Counted from the stretch's first letter, positions 6,804 through 14,893 are shown. The stretch: DNA of 15,670 bases from an uncultured Bacilli bacterium (GCA_947623645.1 CANQHK010000015.1:1-15670); one strand, 5' to 3'. Program-made: numbers and translations. Notes: generated by a model not told the origin, from the sequence alone.

Positions 6804-6831
6804 TTTACTTATATAAAAAAATATGTATAAT
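6804..6831 (+). promoter_or_regulatory. Promoter of the 249-residue membrane protein gene
   Basis: TTTACT (6804-6809), 16 bases, TATAAT (6826-6831). The -10 is perfect and the -35 matches four of six. The predicted transcript begins near 6838, at the edge of the AGGAGGT ribosome-binding site (6838-6844), so a GTG at 6761 cannot be the start. Confidence 0.55.
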
Positions 6832-6850
6832 TAAAATAGGAGGTAAGTAT

Positions 6851-7600
6851 ATGAAGTATATGAAGAAAAAAACAATTTTAATTATTAGTTCTATTATCGT
6901 TTTATTCATTGCGTATTTTGGTTATAAAGGATTTAACCTATACTATTTTACTACTCAAGATTTTGAAATACCTGCAGAACAATTTAATATAAGTGATACA
7001 ATTACTCTTAAACATAAAGATATTCAAGATAACGATTATTTTCAATATAAGAACATAAAAATAAGAAATGATTTTAAAGAATTTGAACAATTAGAGTCAA
7101 ATACTAATGTAGATACTTTTTCTCCAAAATTCGTTTTAAAAGATGCAACTAACAATACATCTAAATCATTTTGGATGGGAATAGATGATCCTTATGTATA
7201 TTTATTAAAGGCAGATAAAACTTTATATGGAACTAATGCTCATAGAATAACAAACACAAATTTAACAAGTATTTTAGAGAAAAATAATATTCATAATGAT
7301 GTAGAGTTATTTCATTATCTTTCAAGTCAAAAAAATGTTAGAAATAATATTTTTACTAGTGTTCAAAAAATGAAAGAAAATTATGCAATACAGTTTATGA
7401 TTTCGGTTATAATGCCAACAATGGATAGTATAACTTTGATTCATGGTGATTATGAAGGTTATATATTTAATTTAAAGGACAACACGAAAGAAGTTTCTAT
7501 TTTAAAGAACGATAAAAGATATGTGTTTATCTTTATAAGTGATACAACCATAACAAATGAATATTTAACAGATATTTTAAGTACCATTGTTATAGAATAA
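6851..7600 (+). CDS. Single-pass extracellular protein of unknown function
   Basis: I do not recognise this 249-residue protein. A basic start (MKYMKKK) is followed by one membrane helix at about 8-27, then an outside region of some 220 residues. That region is rich in Asn, Asp, Lys, Thr and Ile, has no cysteine and no sorting signal, and reads as mixed alpha/beta. It contains a GIDDPYVYLLK segment at about residues 110-120 and ends in a hydrophobic strand. The start at 6851 follows AGGAGGT by six bases; the in-frame codons before it lie upstream of the promoter. Its use of ATA and AAT codons is heavier than in the flanking envelope genes, which could mark a recently acquired or fast-evolving gene, but this is an impression and not a measurement. 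Confidence 0.75.
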   Translation: MKYMKKKTILIISSIIVLFIAYFGYKGFNLYYFTTQDFEIPAEQFNISDTITLKHKDIQDNDYFQYKNIKIRNDFKEFEQLESNTNVDTFSPKFVLKDATNNTSKSFWMGIDDPYVYLLKADKTLYGTNAHRITNTNLTSILEKNNIHNDVELFHYLSSQKNVRNNIFTSVQKMKENYAIQFMISVIMPTMDSITLIHGDYEGYIFNLKDNTKEVSILKNDKRYVFIFISDTTITNEYLTDILSTIVIE

Positions 7601-7631
7601 CATAAAAAAAATTTATTCTTCTGTTATAAAT

Positions 7632-7677
7632 AAAATATACCCATAAACTTTATTTTCACAGGTATATTTTTTTCTTT
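7632..7677. terminator. Bidirectional intrinsic terminator
   Basis: AAAATATACC (7632-7641) and GGTATATTTT (7661-7670) form a 10-bp stem with a 19-base loop. A run of seven T lies on the plus side. It lies between two convergent genes and can serve both. Confidence 0.75.
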
Positions 7678-7684
7678 CTATTCT

Positions 7685-9769
7685 TTATAACCAGAACATT
7701 ACAAGAAAATAAATTTTATAATAAATTAATTTTAAGGTATCTTGCTCAGCAAATGTATAGCGACTTAGAAAAATTGTCAAAGTATTGTAAAGGATACTTA
7801 GGATTAAAAAGCTAATCAAAACTTTTTTTAAATCTATATTTAATTTTTCTTTCTTTAATAAAGACAAAATTACAATAACTGTTGCAAGTGCTATTAGAAA
7901 GCCAAAATCTGATAAATAGCGAGGCAGAATTCCAGCTATTTGTGTATCGAATAAAATAATTATTAAAGCTAAAATAAGGGAGGTTGTTGCTATTTTGTAA
8001 GTTTCTTTGTTATCCATTACTTTTTTAAATTTTGGTGCTAATAAACCTAAAACGCAAATTAGATTTATGAAGAAAAATCCACCATACATATTTTCAAAAA
8101 TCGTTCGTCCAACATAAGATGTATGAAGTGGCTGCTTGGTTATAAACGGAAAAGTTGGAATAATTTGCGTTGGTGCAAATAGGAAATAATAAATTCCTAA
8201 AAAGATTCGATCGATTCGAAATCCTCTTTTTGTCATATCATTGGTTGTTAAATTATAATTTGCTCCAAAATCCAAGATATTTCCAAATCGACTATAATTG
8301 TAATACATTAAGAAACTTGCAACAAGGATGTAAGGTGCTACAAAGAGGATTGTTTCTTTGATACTTTTTTTGCTGAACAATTCTTTCTTTTTAAAGACAG
8401 AATCCCAAAAGATAATAAGAGCAAAGATATTGGCTAACAATAATTGAGGACGGCACCCCGCAACAAGAGCCATACAAATACTTCCTAGGAATAGATATTT
8501 TGTATCTAACTTTGATTTTTTTGTTGCTCTTAACCAAAAACCAAGTCCAAAGCAAGTAAATGATACACCATAAGCAATTGGTAAATTATAAAAGGTAGCT
8601 TCTCCACTAAATGCTGCAAATCCACTTGCAAATAGAAAGAAAATACTAAGAAGTACATACCATATATAGGACGTGTTTTTAAAATATTTTTCAACTAGTT
8701 GATATATTAGATAGAATCCTGCTGTAATAAACGTAAAAATTGCAAGACTCATAGCAACAGAATTCGATAAATCTAGTCCTGTTAATAAATGATATGGAAG
8801 ATATGTTAAGAGGCAAGGAACAATTCCAAAATAACTATAATATTTTCCTTGATAGTAAGCATAATCCCAACAATAATCTATACCCACTAATAATTGACTA
8901 TCTCGTGCTAGTGTATCATAAGGATTCTTCAAACTTTTTAATTTGTCGGATACTTCTAAATCCAAATAGAAGTTTCCTTTTCCTAATGCACGAGCAAGAT
9001 TTTGATATTGGGCATACTGAGAGGTTGGAATATCCACATAATTTTTTACATTGCATAATACGAGATTCGTAGATATGGTTGCTAAAAAAAGAATAATGAT
9101 AGCAGTCGTTATTTTTCCTTTTTTAGAATCGTATTTTACTTTATAGAATAATTCATTTTTAGGATTTATTACAAACAAGATAAAGAATATCAAGGAAACT
9201 GCAAGAATTCGAAAAGAATCCATTATAAATGGTACTTCTTTATTGATAGCAATTTCTTCGATTATAAATTTATGATTGCTTTTGGTTAAATCCAATCTTA
9301 ATTTTTCGCTTTTTCCACTCGAATTTACTCGAATATATTTACTTTTTTCTACTTTGCTTACATATTTTCTACTTTCATTTTTAATATACAATTCACTTGC
9401 TTCATCAGTAAATTCTACATTATAACTAATAATCATCGGATATTTATTGGTAAAACTGATATAAATATTATGAATTTTTTGATGAAGATTGGTAAATTCA
9501 ATATAAGCATTTTCTTTATCGATAATTTTACACTTTTCATTTTCACAACTGATTCCATTTAAAGTATAGTTGGGAAGAACTTTAAATTCATTTTTAAAAA
9601 ATAAAGATTCAAAATGTCGAAAATTAAAGAGAGTTGCTTCTAATAAAATTGCAATGATAAAAGATAGGCTTGCATATTTTAAAAGGGATTTGATGATTTT
9701 ATTATGAATGATATTTCCTTTATAAAGTACAAATAGGATAATTGTTATTAGAAAAATTATGATGAGCAT
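7685..9769 (-). CDS. GT-C-fold polytopic membrane glycosyltransferase-like protein
   Basis: A 694-residue protein with about a dozen membrane helices. It resembles the GT39/ArnT-like family, which move sugars from polyprenyl-phosphate donors onto envelope acceptors outside the membrane. After one or two N-terminal helices (3-17 and 31-49) comes a soluble beta-rich insert (about 50-182, Cys75/Cys80 pair), then the helical core. Core signatures: a long outer loop with PYDTLARD (283-290) and the WDYAYYQGKYYSYFG block (301-315), YNYSRFGNILDFGANY (490-505), and PRYLSDFG (616-623). Asp/Glu residues in the first loop are the usual catalytic candidates; I cannot assign one. GGAGGA (9777-9782) lies seven bases before the ATG. 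It lies 81 bases behind the PASTA gene on the same strand, with a hairpin between. The acceptor (teichoic acid, wall polymer or protein) is unknown. Confidence 0.75.
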   Translation of the reverse strand: MLIIIFLITIILFVLYKGNIIHNKIIKSLLKYASLSFIIAILLEATLFNFRHFESLFFKNEFKVLPNYTLNGISCENEKCKIIDKENAYIEFTNLHQKIHNIYISFTNKYPMIISYNVEFTDEASELYIKNESRKYVSKVEKSKYIRVNSSGKSEKLRLDLTKSNHKFIIEEIAINKEVPFIMDSFRILAVSLIFFILFVINPKNELFYKVKYDSKKGKITTAIIILFLATISTNLVLCNVKNYVDIPTSQYAQYQNLARALGKGNFYLDLEVSDKLKSLKNPYDTLARDSQLLVGIDYCWDYAYYQGKYYSYFGIVPCLLTYLPYHLLTGLDLSNSVAMSLAIFTFITAGFYLIYQLVEKYFKNTSYIWYVLLSIFFLFASGFAAFSGEATFYNLPIAYGVSFTCFGLGFWLRATKKSKLDTKYLFLGSICMALVAGCRPQLLLANIFALIIFWDSVFKKKELFSKKSIKETILFVAPYILVASFLMYYNYSRFGNILDFGANYNLTTNDMTKRGFRIDRIFLGIYYFLFAPTQIIPTFPFITKQPLHTSYVGRTIFENMYGGFFFINLICVLGLLAPKFKKVMDNKETYKIATTSLILALIIILFDTQIAGILPRYLSDFGFLIALATVIVILSLLKKEKLNIDLKKVLISFLILSILYNTLTIFLSRYTFAEQDTLKLIYYKIYFLVMFWL

Positions 9770-9795
9770 GGAAAATTCCTCCTTTGATATTAAAG

Positions 9796-9822
9796 AAGCT
9801 GTTAAGTTTTTCTCAACAGCTT
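9796..9822 (-). terminator. Hairpin between PASTA and glycosyltransferase genes
   Basis: AAGCTGTT and AACAGCTT pair over 8 bp with an 11-base loop. The minus-strand tail is only CTTTAAT, not a clean U run, so this is at best a partial terminator or an mRNA processing or stability hairpin inside an operon. Confidence 0.45.
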
Positions 9823-9850
9823 TTCTCTGTTTCTATTCTATTCCCTATTT

Positions 9851-11698
9851 TTAAGATGCAGAACCGACATAAATTGTATAAGTTCTTCCTTGGACAAAAG
9901 TATTTTGTCCTCCTTTTATTGGAGAATCTTGTGTAATAAGTCCTACTCCGGTATTTACTGCTTTCTTTTGAAATTTGAATGTTACTCCAGGACATGCTGA
10001 GGATAATTTAGATTTTAATGTTGCAATCGTTGAATCTGGATTTCCTGGGGATAACCACGAACTTTGAATAACGACACTATAACTTGCTGCTTTTCCACTG
10101 CTTAGGGTAATGGTAATACTTGTTCCACTTGCTACCGTACTTCCACTTTTCTTAGATTGTGCTGTTGCAACATCTTTTTCTACAGAATCATTAAACCCAC
10201 CGTAAACAAAATTACATTTTAAGCCCGTAGAAGAGCATGTTTTGGTAATTTCTGATTTACTTTTTCCAACAAAATTTGGTATTTTTAAACTCTTTCCTTG
10301 AGATACATAAATCGTTACTGTGTCATTGTTTTTGATAACATCTCCTGCTTGATGAGAAGATTTAATAATATTTCCACTTGCAACGGTATCATTAAATTCA
10401 TATTCTTCTTTATAGGTTACTCCATACGTTTCTGCCCATGATCGAAATTCTGCTGCTGTTTTAAAACTTTCCATTCGAAGCGTTCCTTTGGATAGAACTA
10501 CCGTAACAAGAGTTCCTTCTTCGATGGTGTCCCCTTCTTGTAAGTTTACAGAGATCACATCTCCTGTTTTGATGCTTTCATCATAAGCTTCTTCAAAAGC
10601 AATCTTTAAATTATTTTCAATTACCCAACTTGTAATTTCTTCAACACTCATAGTCGTTAGATTTGGAACTTTAATTTTTGGTCCCTTGGAAATGGTTAAA
10701 GTAATTTCTACCGTATGAGGATCTGCTTTTGTACCTTTTTCCACACTTTGCTTTAAAACATATCCTTTTTCAACAGTATCACTATATTCATATTCTAAAG
10801 TATATTTAAATCCATAACGTTTTACCCAAGTGGTGGCATGGAAAGTATCCTGTCCTGTTAAATCTTTCATGGTAACTTCTCCTAAGTCCTCTTCTGCACC
10901 AAGACTTGCCACCATATTTACGACATCATTTCTTTTGATTTGTCCTGACTTATCTTGTTCCATAATTTGATCTCTTTCCGTATCAGAAAATTGAAAATCA
11001 ATGTTTACTCCCGTTAAAAAATTCTTATCGACAAATTCAATAACATCATCGACACTTCTTCCAATGAAACTTGGAAGTACAATTTCTTTATCATAGTTTG
11101 GACCTTCTGATACAACAACAGTTATTTCATCAACTTCTTTTATCAAAGTTCCTGCTTCAACATTTTGACTAATAATTTCATATTCTTCTACTAAATCACT
11201 CGTTTCATAAACTTGATTTAATTTGAGTTTATTTTCTTTGGTATATTCTACTACTTCCGCAAGATTCTTTCCGGTAAAGTTTGGTAATGCTTCTTGTTTT
11301 GGCATTGAAAGAATGTTCATTCCATTTAAAATATTAAAAATACTATAAATTGTAAGAAGACTGGACGAAATAAAAACAAATCCTCTTCCTTTTTTATTAT
11401 CTAACATTAAAGATTGAATTAAAAAGAAAACTGCAAAAATAGCTAAGATAGAAGTGCTTACAATCGTTGTTACTTGTTCAATTAAAGAACTACTTTGAAC
11501 GACTGTAAAAATAAAATAAACAATTACTGATACAAAAGTTATTGCAAGCATGAAATACATTAATATTTTACTTCCACTGTTTTGCCTTTCATCTTCTTCT
11601 AACATCGAAAGTTCTCTTTCCTTTTCTTGACGTTTTTTCTTGCGTATTTCTTCTACGCTATCTTCTTGGTCAAAATCAAATTCATCTTTCTTTTTCAC
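9851..11698 (-). CDS. Three-helix membrane protein with about seven PASTA domains, no kinase
   Basis: A 615-residue protein. A charged, coiled-coil-prone cytoplasmic start (about 1-40, KKKRQEKEREL) is followed by helices at about 44-67, 77-98 and 105-127, then an extracellular array of PASTA domains: about 135-200, 206-266, 275-339, 342-405, 408-469, 471-536 and a divergent last one at 537-615. Typical marks are LPNFTGKNLAEV, KVPNL and KIPNFVGKS at domain starts and VVVSEGP, ISKGP and VVLSKG at ends. PASTA domains bind muropeptides or lipid II; they usually sit on Ser/Thr kinases or penicillin-binding proteins, and neither catalytic domain is present. Cys488/Cys495 could form a disulfide. Start choice: AAGAGG (11707-11712) is eight bases from the GTG at 11698, while the GTG at 11707 overlaps it. 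It diverges from LtaS, suggesting a role in wall or teichoic acid assembly (inference). Confidence 0.9.
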   Translation of the reverse strand: MKKKDEFDFDQEDSVEEIRKKKRQEKERELSMLEEDERQNSGSKILMYFMLAITFVSVIVYFIFTVVQSSSLIEQVTTIVSTSILAIFAVFFLIQSLMLDNKKGRGFVFISSSLLTIYSIFNILNGMNILSMPKQEALPNFTGKNLAEVVEYTKENKLKLNQVYETSDLVEEYEIISQNVEAGTLIKEVDEITVVVSEGPNYDKEIVLPSFIGRSVDDVIEFVDKNFLTGVNIDFQFSDTERDQIMEQDKSGQIKRNDVVNMVASLGAEEDLGEVTMKDLTGQDTFHATTWVKRYGFKYTLEYEYSDTVEKGYVLKQSVEKGTKADPHTVEITLTISKGPKIKVPNLTTMSVEEITSWVIENNLKIAFEEAYDESIKTGDVISVNLQEGDTIEEGTLVTVVLSKGTLRMESFKTAAEFRSWAETYGVTYKEEYEFNDTVASGNIIKSSHQAGDVIKNNDTVTIYVSQGKSLKIPNFVGKSKSEITKTCSSTGLKCNFVYGGFNDSVEKDVATAQSKKSGSTVASGTSITITLSSGKAASYSVVIQSSWLSPGNPDSTIATLKSKLSSACPGVTFKFQKKAVNTGVGLITQDSPIKGGQNTFVQGRTYTIYVGSAS

Positions 11699-11706
11699 AT
11701 CTGCCA

Positions 11707-11712
11707 CCTCTT
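11707..11712 (-). promoter_or_regulatory. Ribosome-binding site that decides the PASTA start
   Basis: AAGAGG on the minus strand. The upstream GTG candidate overlaps its last base, so the in-frame GTG at 11698-11696 is the better start. An ATG at 11700 is out of frame. Confidence 0.6.
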
Positions 11713-11718
11713 ACTAAC

Positions 11719-11747
11719 ATTATATACGAATTTTCATAAGACATAAA
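11719..11747 (-). promoter_or_regulatory. Promoter of the PASTA gene
   Basis: A perfect TATAAT (11719-11724) within CGTATATAATG, with a poor -35 (TTTATG, 11742-11747) at 17 bases. The leader would be under 20 bases. It diverges from the LtaS promoter, about 50 bases away. Confidence 0.5.
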
Positions 11748-11775
11748 GAAAAATTACTATAAAAAGTGTCTAATT

Positions 11776-11804
11776 TTGTCAATTTTTATTTTTTATGCTA
11801 TAAT
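11776..11804 (+). promoter_or_regulatory. Promoter of the LtaS gene
   Basis: TTGTCA (11776-11781), exactly 17 bases, TATAAT (11799-11804), with an extended -10 TG at 11796-11797. This is the best promoter in the window. The transcript would start near 11811, right at the GGTGG ribosome-binding site (11811-11815). Bases 11785-11805 are identical to the core of the promoter at 4308-4328. Confidence 0.8.
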
Positions 11805-11820
11805 TTTCTTGGTGGTTGTT

Positions 11821-13716
11821 GTGAAAGTAGTAAAAGATTTTTGGAAAAAGATGCAAGAAAATATTTATGTACAACATTTTTTCATTTTAGCAGGAATGGG
11901 ATTTTCTCTTTTAATTCTTGATGTAATGCTTCGATATTTTTCGAATCAATATGTTCTAGCTTATCGTTTTACTCATGCTTCTCCTCTGTTTTTTAGCATC
12001 AGTTGGATTTTTCTTTTTATTTTCATTTGTTATCTTCTTCCGAAAAAGGGTCGAATGGTTCTTTATACCATTATTACGGTTAGTTTTAACATTTTGACTC
12101 TGGCTCAGATTCTTCATATGATGGTTTTAAATCGTTTTTTTGGACTCAGTGATTTATTCTTAGTTGGGGAAGGAAATGATTATTTTGGATTTGCTCTAAA
12201 GAAAATTGATGGATTTACCATCCTTTTAATTGGAGTATCCATGTTAACAATGTTTTTTACTTTAGTTCTCATGAAAAAAGCAAAAGAATTTTCTCGAAAT
12301 ACAATCTATTACTCTCTCGTTTTATCTTTGGGAATTGTACTTTTTTCAAGTTTTCGTTATTTTGCTATTGATCGACTTGGAGAAGCCGTTACAGAAATTG
12401 GTTGGGAACAGGCTTATAATGTTAAGAACATCTATTTAGATTTTAATAACCAAAGTAAAAATATGGAAGTTGCAGGTCTTTATGAACAGACTTTTCGAAA
12501 TAGTTATCTTTTTGTAAAAAATTATTTTAACGTCGAGAAAGATGAGATTCATCAAGAATTGGACGAATATTTTGCAAAACAAGATGTTCATGATTCTATA
12601 GAAAATAAAATGACGGGAACTTTTAAGGGAAAAAATTTAATTTTTGTTTTGATGGAATCCATTGATAGCTGGTTGGTTCAAGAAGATATTATGCCAACAT
12701 TGGTAAAATTAGAAAAAGAAGGATGGAATTTTACGAATCGCTATGCTCCTACTTTTGGGGGAGGTCAAACGGTGAATAGTGAATTTGCTGCCAACACTGG
12801 ACTTTATGCTGTTGATAATTCAAAGGCAATTTACAATTTTGATTCCAATTATTATCCTTACTCTGTTGCAAATCAATTTTTAAATATGGGTTACCAAGTG
12901 GACAGTGTTCATGCTAATACTGCGAAATTTTATAATCGTAGTAATTTTCATAAAGCTTTAGGATATTCTAATCATTATGCTCTTTCGGATATGAAAGAAT
13001 TGGATCCTTCTTATGATTACTTCTTAGATACCTCGATGGTTAAAAATGATCAAGTTTTTGATTTAATTGTAAAAGATGAACCTTTTATGACATTTATTAC
13101 AACCTATTCTGCTCATTTGCCATATGACGATGAGAATCCGAATTGTGGAAAAGACTTATACGGATATCATGAAAGTACAAAAGAACGTACTTGTATTTAT
13201 AATCTTGCTCATGATACAGATGAATTTTTAAGAATTTTAATTGAAAAATTAAAAGATGCTGGAAAGTTAGAAGATACGGTGTTGGTACTCTTTACAGATC
13301 ACTATATGTATGGATATTCTGATACGGAGGAAATTCAAAAGAAAAAAGGTGTTGATAATCTTGATTTAATTCAAAATGTTCCTTTTGTTATTTGGTCTAA
13401 TTCTATCAAACATAAAGAAATTCGAACAATTATGGATACTGCTGATATTCCTCCTACTCTTTTGAATCTCTTTGGTATTACGTATCCTGTTAACTATTTT
13501 GTTGGAACAGATGTCTTTAGTGATGAACATGAAAATTACGTTTATTTTTCAAAAAATTCTTTCTATGATGGAAAAATGTATTATAATGGAAAACAAAAAG
13601 TAAAAGATAAAGATAAGGAAAAGATTCAAAATACGCTAAAGGATATTCAAGAAAAAATGAATCTCAATGAAAAAATTGTCTTATCCAATTATTTTGAATA
13701 TTTAAATAAGAAATGA
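11821..13716 (+). CDS. ltaS: Lipoteichoic acid synthase-type sulfatase-fold protein
   Basis: A 631-residue enzyme of the LtaS family, which transfers glycerol phosphate from phosphatidylglycerol to the growing teichoic acid chain outside the cell. Five membrane helices lie at about 19-39, 55-73, 80-100, 130-151 and 162-182, followed by an extracellular sulfatase-fold domain (about 270-560). Key residues are present: Glu279 in LMES (metal), Thr317 in GGGQTVNSEF (catalytic nucleophile), His432 in YSAHLPY (substrate), and Asp493-His494 in FTDH (metal). These match Glu255, Thr300, His416, Asp475 and His476 of S. aureus LtaS. The cytoplasmic-side linker ends before the domain; no separate C-terminal domain follows. 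Start: GTG at 11821, five bases after GGTGG; a TTG at 11776 is inside the -35 element. An ATG at 11851 is the alternative. It could be a paralogue with another acceptor (for example a primase). Confidence 0.92.
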   Translation: MKVVKDFWKKMQENIYVQHFFILAGMGFSLLILDVMLRYFSNQYVLAYRFTHASPLFFSISWIFLFIFICYLLPKKGRMVLYTIITVSFNILTLAQILHMMVLNRFFGLSDLFLVGEGNDYFGFALKKIDGFTILLIGVSMLTMFFTLVLMKKAKEFSRNTIYYSLVLSLGIVLFSSFRYFAIDRLGEAVTEIGWEQAYNVKNIYLDFNNQSKNMEVAGLYEQTFRNSYLFVKNYFNVEKDEIHQELDEYFAKQDVHDSIENKMTGTFKGKNLIFVLMESIDSWLVQEDIMPTLVKLEKEGWNFTNRYAPTFGGGQTVNSEFAANTGLYAVDNSKAIYNFDSNYYPYSVANQFLNMGYQVDSVHANTAKFYNRSNFHKALGYSNHYALSDMKELDPSYDYFLDTSMVKNDQVFDLIVKDEPFMTFITTYSAHLPYDDENPNCGKDLYGYHESTKERTCIYNLAHDTDEFLRILIEKLKDAGKLEDTVLVLFTDHYMYGYSDTEEIQKKKGVDNLDLIQNVPFVIWSNSIKHKEIRTIMDTADIPPTLLNLFGITYPVNYFVGTDVFSDEHENYVYFSKNSFYDGKMYYNGKQKVKDKDKEKIQNTLKDIQEKMNLNEKIVLSNYFEYLNKK

Positions 13717-13720
13717 TCAC

Positions 13721-13752
13721 AAAAAGTACTTCTATTTTTGAAGTGCTTTTTT
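13721..13752 (+). terminator. Intrinsic terminator of the LtaS gene
   Basis: AAAAAGTACTTC (13721-13732) pairs with GAAGTGCTTTTT (13740-13751), 12 bp with one T-G pair and a 7-base loop, followed by T. Confidence 0.85.
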
Positions 13753-13760
13753 AGTGGTTA

Positions 13761-13793
13761 AAAAAAAAGAAAACGAGAACGAACTCGCCTTCT
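13761..13793 (-). terminator. Intrinsic terminator of the surface protein gene
   Basis: On the minus strand AGAAGGCGAG, six-base loop, CTCGTTTTCT (10 bp with two G-U pairs) and then eight T. The pairing works only in the minus-strand RNA, since on the plus strand the two wobble pairs become A-C. It is separate from the LtaS terminator. Confidence 0.8.
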
Positions 13794-13804
13794 ATTTTAA
13801 TTTC

Positions 13805-14833
13805 TTATGCTTGTTTAATTTTATATATTGCAAGAGATGATCCTCCTACTAAAATTGTCATGATTGCTATCATTTGTTGTAAGGAAATATCTCCCGTTGC
13901 TGGATTGGTAACTTCTTCTTGTGGTGCGTCGACTTTTGTTGCTTTTGGTTGTTCCGTTTGGTTGGCAACTGCATTTTCTACGGTTGTTTTTACATCATTC
14001 TTTGGTTCTCCAACTTCTCTTTTGGTTGCAACTTGATTCAATAAATCATAATTGATTTTTAAACCATTATCCAAATCTACTTTAAAAGTCGTATCTGTAC
14101 CATCAGAATAATGGACTTCAATTCCCCAATCCTTTAATTCAAACATAAATCCATTATCTGCATTTAAGTCATATTCTTCACTTATCTTTTGAATTTCTTC
14201 TGTCATACCTTGTTTTTCAGCCATTATATTAATAATTTGAGATCCCCAAGAAAATACGGATAATAATTCCGAGAAGCTTTCTGACTCTGAAATATCCATC
14301 GATAATATTCCTTTACTATAAGTAAAGTTCTTTTTTTCTGTTTGCTTTGTTAATAAATTTTTTATTTCAATGTAGAACCCTGAGTCTGTGTTTACGAAAT
14401 TAATGTTATAGGTTTCTGAATTTTTCGCATAATCTTGTGCGAGAGATGATACTTTTAATTTTTCAATTAATTCAGAAAGTGTTAAAACAGCTTTTTTTCG
14501 ATTAATATGAATTGTATAAGTGCGAACTGTATCCTCTTCGTTTTTATTTTTAACTTTTAAAATAAAATCATTTTGTCCTTCTTGTAAATTCATCTCTCTA
14601 GGGCCAAATTCTGCAACAAATTCTGTTGTTTCATTATTTTCTAAGGTTGCTTCAACTTTTATTTTGTCTACATGATTTGGAACAGTTATATTATATTCTG
14701 TGATCTCTTTTGCAAAATCAATATTTCCTTCGCTTAATGTTAGATTTTTTACATAAGGCATTGTTTCTGCCAATACTGTACAAGGTAAAATAATTCCCAT
14801 TATTAAGATTGTAAATAAAAGTATTTTTTTCAT
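13805..14833 (-). CDS. Cell wall-anchored surface protein with NPATG sorting signal
   Basis: A 342-residue exported protein. A signal peptide (about 1-22, likely cut after VLA) is followed by a cadherin-like beta-sandwich domain (about 26-112: YVKNLTLSEG, a YNITVP strand, LQEGQNDFILKV, TYTIHINRK). A helical and beta middle region of no known family (about 115-265) and a Thr/Pro/Gln/Lys-rich linker (about 270-308) come next. The C-terminus is a sortase signal: NPATGD at 310-315, a hydrophobic segment (about 319-336) and a short basic tail, KIKQA. NPxTG motifs are used by class B and related sortases in some Firmicutes, so the sortase at 57-851 could anchor it. There is one Cys in the signal peptide and none after. 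Start: the ATG at 14833 is nine bases from the AAGGAG; an ATG at 14839 is only three away, and one at 14893 lies in the promoter. Confidence 0.85.
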   Translation of the reverse strand: MKKILLFTILIMGIILPCTVLAETMPYVKNLTLSEGNIDFAKEITEYNITVPNHVDKIKVEATLENNETTEFVAEFGPREMNLQEGQNDFILKVKNKNEEDTVRTYTIHINRKKAVLTLSELIEKLKVSSLAQDYAKNSETYNINFVNTDSGFYIEIKNLLTKQTEKKNFTYSKGILSMDISESESFSELLSVFSWGSQIINIMAEKQGMTEEIQKISEEYDLNADNGFMFELKDWGIEVHYSDGTDTTFKVDLDNGLKINYDLLNQVATKREVGEPKNDVKTTVENAVANQTEQPKATKVDAPQEEVTNPATGDISLQQMIAIMTILVGGSSLAIYKIKQA

Positions 14834-14863
14834 TTTCATCTTCTCCTTTTTTATTCTAATTAA

Positions 14864-14893
14864 AGTATACATTCTAAAAATGTCAATTGTCAA
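14864..14893 (-). promoter_or_regulatory. Promoter of the surface protein gene
   Basis: TTGACA (14888-14893), 18 bases, TATACT (14864-14869). The -35 hexamer is repeated in tandem two bases later (14881-14886), but the second copy is too close to the -10 to act with it. Confidence 0.7.

Noticed and set aside
6761..6850. GTG start at 6761 for the orphan membrane protein
   Set aside because: It abuts the tRNA terminator and lies upstream of a good -10; the AGGAGGT fits only the ATG at 6851.
8794..9072. 92-codon plus-strand open frame inside the glycosyltransferase-like gene
   Set aside because: It lies wholly within a well-supported minus-strand coding region, has no ribosome-binding site and gives no recognisable protein.
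9813..9995. 60-codon minus-strand frame at the 3' end of the PASTA gene
   Set aside because: It overlaps the PASTA coding region in another frame and looks like low-complexity out-of-frame translation.
11776..11820. Extended LtaS start at a TTG (11776)
   Set aside because: The TTG is the -35 element of the LtaS promoter, so it cannot be in the transcript.
13714..13716. Alternative genetic code with TGA as Trp
   Set aside because: The LtaS frame ends at this TGA at the expected family length with a terminator directly after, and Trp is encoded by TGG in the genes.
14834..14893. Upstream ATG (14893) for the surface protein
   Set aside because: It overlaps the -35 hexamer, and the signal peptide and ribosome-binding site place the start at 14833.
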